DNA of 64,000 bases. It comes from Bathynomus jamesi. Its lineage: Eukaryota; Arthropoda; Malacostraca; Isopoda; Cirolanidae. Below, one piece after another: positions 57,979 through 64,000 of the stretch (within the stretch, counting starts at the first letter, position 1; every line of letters begins with the position of its first letter). The notes beneath the pieces were generated by a model that made no database searches, was not told where the DNA came from, and was given only the letters and a program-made list of their open reading frames with translations. The stretch lies in NCBI GenBank assembly GCA_023014485.1, contig JAJOZX010001571.1, positions 502,501-566,500 of the forward strand, read 5' to 3'. A program made the position numbers and the translations under genes.

Positions 57979-58500
57979 GAATAGAAACGACGTAAATAAG
58001 GAGCGTCTCTGCACACGGGGAAGAGAAATAACGAATAAATGAAAAATGAGGCGAACCGCCCGGGAATCGAACCCAGGGCCTTCCATTTGCCGGTTGGATG
58101 CGCTACCATTACACCACGGACCTCGATCAATCATAAATCGAAATTCTCCTACATAGGGCAGAAACCAATGCCCTGAGAGGGCACCCTCGCAAATCGTGAA
58201 TATGTGCATTTAACTGCAATGACCACGCAGTATATAAATGAATAGAAACGACGTAAATAAGGAGCGTCTCTGCACACGGGGAAGAGAAATAACGAATAAA
58301 TGAAAAATGAGGCGAACCGCCCGGGAATCGAACCCAGGGCCTTCCAATTGCCGGTTGGATGCGCTACCATTACACCACGGACCTCGATCAATCATAAATC
58401 GAAATTCTCCTACATAGGGCAGAAACCAATGCCCTGAGAGGGCACCCTCGCAAATCGTGAATATGTGCATTTAACTGCAATGACCACGCAGTATATAAAT
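57979..58500 (-). repeat. tRNA-derived SINE, two tandem 261-bp units
   Basis: Units 57979-58239 and 58240-58500 are nearly identical. Each carries on the minus strand a tRNA-like segment (58052-58122 and 58313-58383) with an A box TGGTGTAATGG and a perfect B box GGTTCGATTCC. The second unit's anticodon arm pairs TCCAA with TTGGA around the 7-base loop CCGGCAA. The acceptor stem has a mismatch and position 33 is C rather than U, so it is not a working tRNA. The body after the tRNA part contains GTGTGCAGAGACGCTCC. Confidence 0.8.
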
Positions 58501-58527
58501 GAATAGAAACGACGTAAATAAGGAGCG

Positions 58528-58681
58528 CATCCAACCGGCAATTGGAAGGCCCTGGGTTCGATTCCCGGGCGGTTCGCCTCATTTTTCATTTATTCGTTAT
58601 TTCTCTTCCCCGTGTGCAGAGACGCTCCTTATTTACGTCGTTTCTATTCATTTATATACTGCGTGGTCATTGCAGTTAAAT

Positions 58682-58682
<1 letters not shown>
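58528..58682 (+). repeat. Inverted, 5'-truncated copy of the SINE
   Basis: Exact or nearly exact reverse complement of about 58209-58362, starting inside the tRNA-like part (CATCCAACCGG) and running into the body. It joins a 27-base partial direct copy (58501-58527) at gagcg|catcc. The cluster therefore reads forward, forward, reverse, and can fold on itself. Confidence 0.85.
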
Positions 58683-58734
<52 letters not shown>

Positions 58735-58741
58735 CACACAC
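58683..58741. repeat. (CA)n then (TA)n microsatellite
   Basis: Follows the end of the inverted SINE copy. SINE tails often seed such tracts. Confidence 0.9.
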
Positions 58742-58984
58742 GAAAGAGTGATGTTTTCCTGCCTTCCTTCAGGGCTAAAACCATGAGGTTTATCTTCGCA
58801 GCAGCTGATCGGCACGAATTACTTTCAACACAAGCTATTGTAGACATTTGTGACGTCGAACAAAATGATCCAGCGGAAGGACCCACAATTGAAATGTGGG
58901 TACAAATAATTAATAATTACATAATGATTTTAAAACTAATTTGTGAAATGTGATTTAATCTGATTGCCGTTCTCGGTATATACA
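58742..58984. other. Spacer without recognised gene
   Basis: A short open frame spans part of it but begins in the microsatellite and has no motif, so I call none. Confidence 0.45.
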
Positions 58985-58988
58985 GTAT

Positions 58989-59062
<74 letters not shown>
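58985..59062. repeat. (CA)n then (TA)n microsatellite
   Basis: CA run followed by a TA run. Confidence 0.9.
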
Positions 59063-59064
<2 letters not shown>

Positions 59065-59653
59065 TGTGTCATTCAGCTCAGTGATTAATTACTACGGTCC
59101 TACATTATATTAATCAAGAATCCTTTGCAAGTGTTAATTATTTTTATAAAAATCCCTAATTTAGCCATATTTTGACTGACTCGTACCAAGAATGAATTAC
59201 TGCAAACTTTAAAGGGAGGGAATTCCAACGGTCTTGGGTTCGAGACCTGGTGATGGCCGGTGATGCGTAGTGTGTCCAGCTGGGATAAAAGTACTTCCGA
59301 CTCTGTAAATTAAAGTAATTCTCAACTGTATTTAGTATAACTGCTCCGCAATGTCTCATTTAAAAGTTATTCGGCATTTTCTCTTAAAGGGATTCAAATT
59401 CCTACTTTCACGTATTAATTATGTAATAATCTGTAGGCCTGCAGACTTTCTTCAGAATTTATTATCTGGTGGCCCCTGCCCGATAACCAGTGACGGCTGG
59501 CACTGTTTAGTAACCCCAGCTAGTCATCCTTCCACACAATATGGTTATCAGATAAATGGTACCCTGGGTATATATGTCATAATAACCTATTAAAGCATCT
59601 GATTTTAGAATTACTAATTACATCTTTCTTTGCAGTTATTATATGTACATATA
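59063..59653. other. Spacer; one B-box-like word
   Basis: GGTTCGAGACC near 59236-59246 matches the RNA polymerase III B box, but no A box is convincing at the right distance. It may be a SINE relic. No gene. Confidence 0.35.
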
Positions 59654-61045
59654 AAGGGTGATCCAGAGAAATGGGACCCAAAAGAAACCCCTGTAACTCT
59701 TAAAGTATAATTCCTTTTATAAAATCATACGCATCATTCGAAAGAGGATAGTTACAAGTTTGTACAGGATTGTATAGGTTTTGACAATACAAGATAAGAT
59801 ACAAAACAAAATAAAAGTGTTAGTTAAAACTAACCCTTCAAGATGACTGCATGGACTGTGGAATAGCTGCGTTTCATAACTGAGCAATATTATGAGCATG
59901 GAAGAAGTGTAGTTTCAGCTCAAAGATCTTTCAAGACAAATTTTCAGATGTCAAAATCACCTTCTAAGAAAGTAATCCGTCGGTGTGTCAGAAATTTTTC
60001 CCTAACTGGCAGCATTGGAAAAAGAAAACCAACTGTAAGAGTGCGCACAGCAAGGATAGACGAGATCATTAACAGAACTCATGAAATTGTACAGGATAAT
60101 TCTAACATAAGCATCAGACGTGCTTCTCAGCTGTTAGGAGTTGGATATGGAACAACACACCGTATATTCAAGCAAAATTTAATGCTCTTTCCATATAAAA
60201 TTCAAACAGTGCAACAACTAAACGATGGAGATTTCGCACGAAGACGACAATTCTGTCAATGGATCCAACAGAAGGTAAATGACACCACCAATTTTCTAGC
60301 AACTTTGATTATGTCAGACGAAGCACATTTTCACTTGAATGGAACTGTAAACAAACAAAATTGTCGTTTCTGGGCAACAGAAAATCCATTGAATATTACC
60401 GAAGTCCCGTTGCATAGTCAGCGTGTAACTGTTTGGTGTGGTCTTACTGCATCTCAGATCATAGGGCCGTACTTTTTCGAGGATTCCACCGGAAACACGG
60501 TCACTGTAAATGGTGATCGCTACGAAAAAATGTTGACCGATTTCCTTATTCCTAAATTAAGAGATCTTTGTCTAGAAAACCACTGGTTCCAACAAGACGG
60601 AGCTACCTGCCATACCACGAGGAACTGCATGGCAGTTTTGCGTCAAACGTTTCCAGGCGAGTTAATCTCAAGATTTGGAGACGTTGAATGGCCCGCAAGG
60701 TCTCCGGATTTTTCTCCCTTAGATTATCCCTCTGGGGATATTTAAAGAGTAGGGTCTACAGAAATAACCCAACGACCTTGCAAGAATTGAAGGCCGCCAT
60801 CACAAATGAGATACAGGCCATACCACCGCACACTCTTGCAAAAGTGATGCAGAACTTACAAGCGAGAGCACTGGAATGCTTGGGAACTAACGGAGCACAT
60901 TTGAAATGAGTCATTTTAAAAAAATAAATATTTCATAATAAACTTGTAACTCTACTCTTTCGAATGATATATAGTTTTTATGAAAGGAATAAAATATTAA
61001 GAATATTTGGCTTTTTTATGGGTCCCATTTATCTGGATCACCCAG
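59654..61045 (+). mobile_element. DD41D-type Tc1/mariner transposon, copy 2
   Basis: A 1.39-kb element nearly identical to 6675-8068 but in the opposite orientation. The left end has GGGTGATCCAGAGAAATGGG; the right end is ...TGGATCACCCAG before TA (61046-61047). TA precedes the left end. Confidence 0.9.
59843..60909 (+). pseudogene. DD41D mariner-like transposase, copy 2 (stop and frameshift)
   Basis: The start codon is at 59843, and codon 8 is TAG (59864-59866) where copy 1 has CAG (Gln). From 59948 the frame is open through the HTH region, IMSDEAHFHLNG and WFQQDGATCH. It is intact at the point near 60157 where copy 1 lost two bases. A 1-base loss near 60728, relative to copy 1, breaks it between SPLDY and LWGYLK. 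The last frame ends NGAHLK at a TGA where copy 1 reads Gly and adds a few residues. Lesions in the two copies are at different places. Confidence 0.88.
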
Positions 61046-61058
61046 TATATATATATAT

Positions 61059-61110
<52 letters not shown>

Positions 61111-61122
61111 ATATATATATAT
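61046..61122. repeat. (TA)n microsatellite
   Basis: TA tract with short CA and TG runs adjoining the right end of the DD41D element. Confidence 0.9.
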
Positions 61123-61440
61123 AATACGCCTCTCCCAGAGTTCGTTCAAAATCAGGATGTTACTCGAGAGAGGGTATTACTTAAGTACTCATGGATGCAG
61201 AAATAGTTCACTTTTCGTATTGCCACAATCGCGGAGTACTGTTTGGGCTCGTGATTTTCTTTTTCCCAATTATCAAAGTCCAAAGAGTAGAAAACATACA
61301 CAAAGGCTTATACGATTTTTAATTTGAATTTAGGCGAGATAAAGTTTAATCACCTACAGTGAATCACATGTTTCTTTTACACAGAACAGAGAGTTAATAA
61401 TAATAGTAATGATAGAAGTTTTATAAATATAATATTAGTT
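61123..61440. other. Spacer without recognised gene
   Basis: One open frame enters from the microsatellite but has no motif. Confidence 0.45.
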
Positions 61441-61669
61441 ACCGTATTTTACGACTTATAAGACACTACTTTTTCCCTGAAAAACGTCTCCAAAAATCAC
61501 TTCAGGTCTCATATGTTATTGTTTTGTTTAATGTTCTTTTAATAAAGTTATGGGAATATATTTTTTGTCAGGCTGATAAATCTTCGAAATATTTGTTTCC
61601 TAAATATTATTTGCTAAATATAGGGTGCGTCTTACCACTTGTAGCGTCTTATTAGGCGTAAAATACGGT
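61441..61669. mobile_element. Pogo-type MITE, 229 bp
   Basis: Terminal inverted repeats ACCGTATTTTACGACTTATA and, complemented, ACCGTATTTTACGCCTAATA, each followed by AGAC. Flanked by TTA and TA. Related to 50511-51020 but shorter and without coding sequence. Confidence 0.8.
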
Positions 61670-62181
61670 ACTTCTTCATTGTAAGATATTAAATATGCCA
61701 GAGACCCCTCTAAGACACGTTCTAAGTCCGTTCTGAGTCTCCCAGCTTGTATGAGTCAATTGCTAAGCTACTGCCTTTTTCCATACAGTCAAACTTCACT
61801 TGAAAACCCATTAATCATCCAATTCCAAAAACAATTCCCAAACGAGGTGGATGCAGCTCCCCACCCCAGAGACCGGTTCCTCCGAATCTGCCTTAAAGCA
61901 GTGATCCCCTTGTTATAGAGTCAAAGGAACGGAACCTAGCTACGCCACCACGCAAGCGATTGACGTCACCTGAGAACGTTGGAGAACCGAGCGTCTCACA
62001 ATCTATTTTTCCCAAGTGAAATCAAAGAAACAGTCTATGTCACTGGCGTGTGAATTCCGTTCGGAAGGAAATGAGTCACACACTAGCATGGGAATTATTG
62101 AATGAATGAAATTACATCAAAAATAATTGTCATCAGGACGCGGCGTTACTTCGATTATAAATTAAATTATAACATGTATAA

Positions 62182-62187
<6 letters not shown>
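61670..62187. other. Spacer without recognised gene
   Basis: Moderate GC and no frames with motifs. I see no structure worth calling. Confidence 0.45.

Positions 62188-62247
<60 letters not shown>
62188..62247. repeat. (TA)n microsatellite
   Basis: About 30 TA dinucleotides, the apparent target of the next element. Confidence 0.95.
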
Positions 62248-62250
<3 letters not shown>

Positions 62251-62526
62251 GGTGTCACTAGGTAATAGGGGGAAAATTAAACGGTGGATATTTTCCTATG
62301 ACACCCCCTAAAATTGTTCCATTTGGTGTAAAACATACGGAAGAGAAATTTGGTCCTGATTGGTCATCATTTAAAGGTCGCCCTCGTCACTGAAAACAAG
62401 ACCCATTTGTTGACGTCAACAAGCTGTTCAGTGTTCACAGCTTGGGCCGAACCAGATAATAAAAAACAAGGCAATTTGGTGAAATAACGAAAGTAAGACA
62501 CTTAAAAACGCAAAGAATACAAACAG

Positions 62527-62532
62527 TTTATT
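62527..62532 (-). terminator. Polyadenylation signal
   Basis: AATAAA on the minus strand about 130 bases after the stop of the transposase-like gene at 62663. Confidence 0.4.
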
Positions 62533-62662
62533 ATATAATCAAAATAGAAGACATAATTTGGCGAATAATGGTACAAAATGGAGAAGCAACAAAAGCAAAA
62601 CTTTGAGAAATAAAATACATATACAGTAGCAGAATAATTGGTGCTCATACGCTGATCAGTGA

Positions 62663-64000
62663 TTAGTTCTTTCGCGTCCTCACTAATGCTGATTTGTTCG
62701 GAGCTGGGTGTTGCTTTCTGTGGTCAGTGACAACTTGAACGAGGAACTGGAGCTGTTCTTCTTTCACTGTCAACTTTCCGTTCAGCTCCTTCACCAGAGC
62801 CACGGCCCATTCTGCTCTGTCGTTCACCACTGCAAGTTTGGAGACCACATCCCGAGCTTGCACGTATTCAGAGTTTGACGTCCATGAACTGGGATGGTGG
62901 AGCAGAAAGCAATCTGGCAACTGAAGTTTTGAGAAGAATCCTCGGGTGTTCTTTGTGATCAGTTGCTCCAGTCCTTTGCTGTCACTGAGGAACATAGTAT
63001 CAATAACCAAAGGTCGTTTTGGCGGCATGTGAGGGGCTTCTTGATCTAACGCTGCAACCATGCTGCACTTCACTTCCATCGATATCCTCTCATCAAAGAA
63101 CGCCAGACCCACTGCCTCCTCCGAATGGTACCACAGGTGCGCAGACAGCTTCTTGGTGGTACCATCAGAGATCTTCTTGTGCGGGTATCGAAGGAGCGTC
63201 CTCATCAATTCCCAATCATTCAGCGGAGCTTCGATGGACAGATGAGCTGTTGCCCACGCTTTCATGTAAACTAGAACAGAAAAGAGGCAGATATCTCGAA
63301 TTCCGCGTTCCTCAGTGTTCGTCAGTTTAAACTGTCTTCGGAAGAGCCAGCTCTTGATGGCATAGAGCCCCTTAGCCATCCATCTCGCCCGGTGCATAGC
63401 ACCAGGGGCGCGGAAGTTTAGTCCCTTGTATGGAACTCCTCCAAGAAAGATGACGGAAAGATCGAGGAATTCCTGATAGTCATCACGAACTTGAAGTGCT
63501 TGTGATTTTGCAAACTCAATGAGCTCCGTTCTATGCTTAAAAATAGCTGCTTTGGTGAACGCATCTGTGTCCGCAGTTTGGAACTGTTGCTGGTCAATGC
63601 GGGTCCAATAATCATGGAAGCGCTTGAAAAGCAGAATTTCTGGACCGGTAGATACTGAATCTAGCGATGCTGCGAATGCCGCCTGTAGCATGGTGTCTGC
63701 ACGCGCAGTGTAACAGGTCACGTCCAACTTTTTCTTCCAGAAGAACACAAGTTCCTCCACGGTGGCCTGTGTTTGTCGCGGTTGTGTCGAAACACATAGA
63801 TTTGACATGATCGGTCACTCCCCATTCATTCAGGCAATCTATGATGGCATTTGTTTGTGCCAGCGCGGTTCCTGACAGAAGTTTTGGCACCCCGAGGAGC
63901 TGCTCTGTCCCGGAGCCAGATACAAGAATAGGTAAGCGGTCAACATATTCTCGTGACGTCAGATCTTGCATGAGTTTTCCGTCCCAGTGAACAGTCAACG
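62663..64000 (-). pseudogene. hAT-like transposase (D-D-CxxH-RW-ER), partial, one frameshift
   Basis: Entering from the right edge on the minus strand: VHWDGKLMQDL (first Asp), LVSGSGTEQLLGVPKLLSGT, SMCFDTTATNTGHRGGTCVL (second Asp) and LLHCACRHH (CxxH). After a frameshift near 63690 come TMLQAAFAASLDSVSTGPEI, FLDLSVIFLG, GAMHRARWMAKGLYAIKSWL (Arg-Trp), HLWYHSEEAVGLAFFDERIS and AVVNDRAEWAVALVKELNGK (Glu). The last 380 residues are open to 62663. AEW replaces the AER of the 13.7-kb copy. The N-terminal domain lies beyond the window. Confidence 0.7.

Larger units (their letters stand above)
62248..64000 (-). mobile_element. hAT-like transposon, third copy, runs off the right edge
   Basis: The proposed left end is TAGGGTGTCACTAGGTAATA at 62248, next to (TA)n. 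Its inward sequence GAAAATTAAACGGTGGATAT resembles that of the 42860 element (GAAAAATTAAATTGGTGAAT). The gene inside belongs to the same protein superfamily as 13.67-15.9 kb. The other end is outside the window, so boundary and duplication are unproven. Confidence 0.5.

Noticed and set aside
58052..58383. Functional tRNA genes
   Set aside because: A and B boxes and an anticodon stem are present, but the acceptor stem has a mismatch, U33 is missing, and both copies are embedded in a tandem 261-bp repeat; best read as a tRNA-derived SINE.
59236..59246. Possible tRNA or SINE at a B-box-like GGTTCGAGACC
   Set aside because: No matching A box or cloverleaf could be drawn; kept only as a note in the spacer entry.

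Overview
The window is eukaryotic, repeat-dominated genomic DNA, most likely from an arthropod. A crustacean fits the heavy (TA)n, (CA)n and (GA)n microsatellite load, but the sequence cannot prove the taxon. Evidence for an animal: spliced transposase genes, a TATA plus TCAGT arthropod-type core promoter, a two-ORF CR1-like LINE, a Penelope-type GIY-YIG relic, mariner, DD41D and pogo-like elements, and a tRNA-derived SINE. I found no convincing host protein-coding gene; every recognisable coding stretch belongs to a mobile element.

Layout. 461-3117: CACTA-like DNA transposon (copy A) with its own promoter and an intron. 3.1-4.4 kb: minisatellite and a duplicated 130-bp repeat. 4420-8068: three Tc1/mariner-type elements head to tail (internally deleted, rearranged, and a DD41D copy) among (TA)n tracts. 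8.07-8.74 kb: AT microsatellite. About 9.5-13.6 kb: minus-strand CR1-like LINE. 13.67-16.45 kb: hAT-like transposon of an uncharacterised protein family. 17.4-19.2 kb: decayed plus-strand LINE joined to a proline-rich stretch. 19.4-19.95 kb: N-terminal fragment of the 13.7-kb family. 20593-24392: complete TTF-zinc-finger hAT element with an 8-bp target duplication. 24.8-25.0 kb: fold-back element. 25099-43730: seventeen tandem copies of a roughly 1.1-kb unit. 42860-48411: hAT-like element (8-bp target duplication) into which CACTA-like copy B (43070-45339) has inserted. 49.6-50.1 kb: Penelope relic. 50.5-51.3 kb: pogo-type MITE and fold-back element. 51.6-52.0 kb: mariner-like relic. 52.4-53.7 kb: stacked minisatellites. 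55695-56985: DD34D mariner. 57.98-58.68 kb: SINE in tandem and inverted copies. 59654-61045: second DD41D copy. 61.4 kb: second pogo-type MITE. 62.2 kb to the right edge: another hAT-like element.

The most unusual structure is the 25-48 kb region. A CACTA-like element inserted near the left end of a hAT-like element. A segment running from host flank, across the hAT-like left end and into the 3' third of the CACTA transposase gene, was then amplified in tandem seventeen times. The terminal repeats and target duplications seen here assign two widespread uncharacterised protein families to DNA-transposon superfamilies: a Cys-rich protein ending near the motif MLADYCW to CACTA-like elements (CACTR ends, TTA duplication), and a D..D..CxxH..RW..ER protein to hAT-like elements (TAGGCCG ends, 8-bp duplication).

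Many frames are broken by single-base indels, especially in the middle of the array. At least some of these are probably assembly consensus errors, so calls of 'pseudogene' are provisional.
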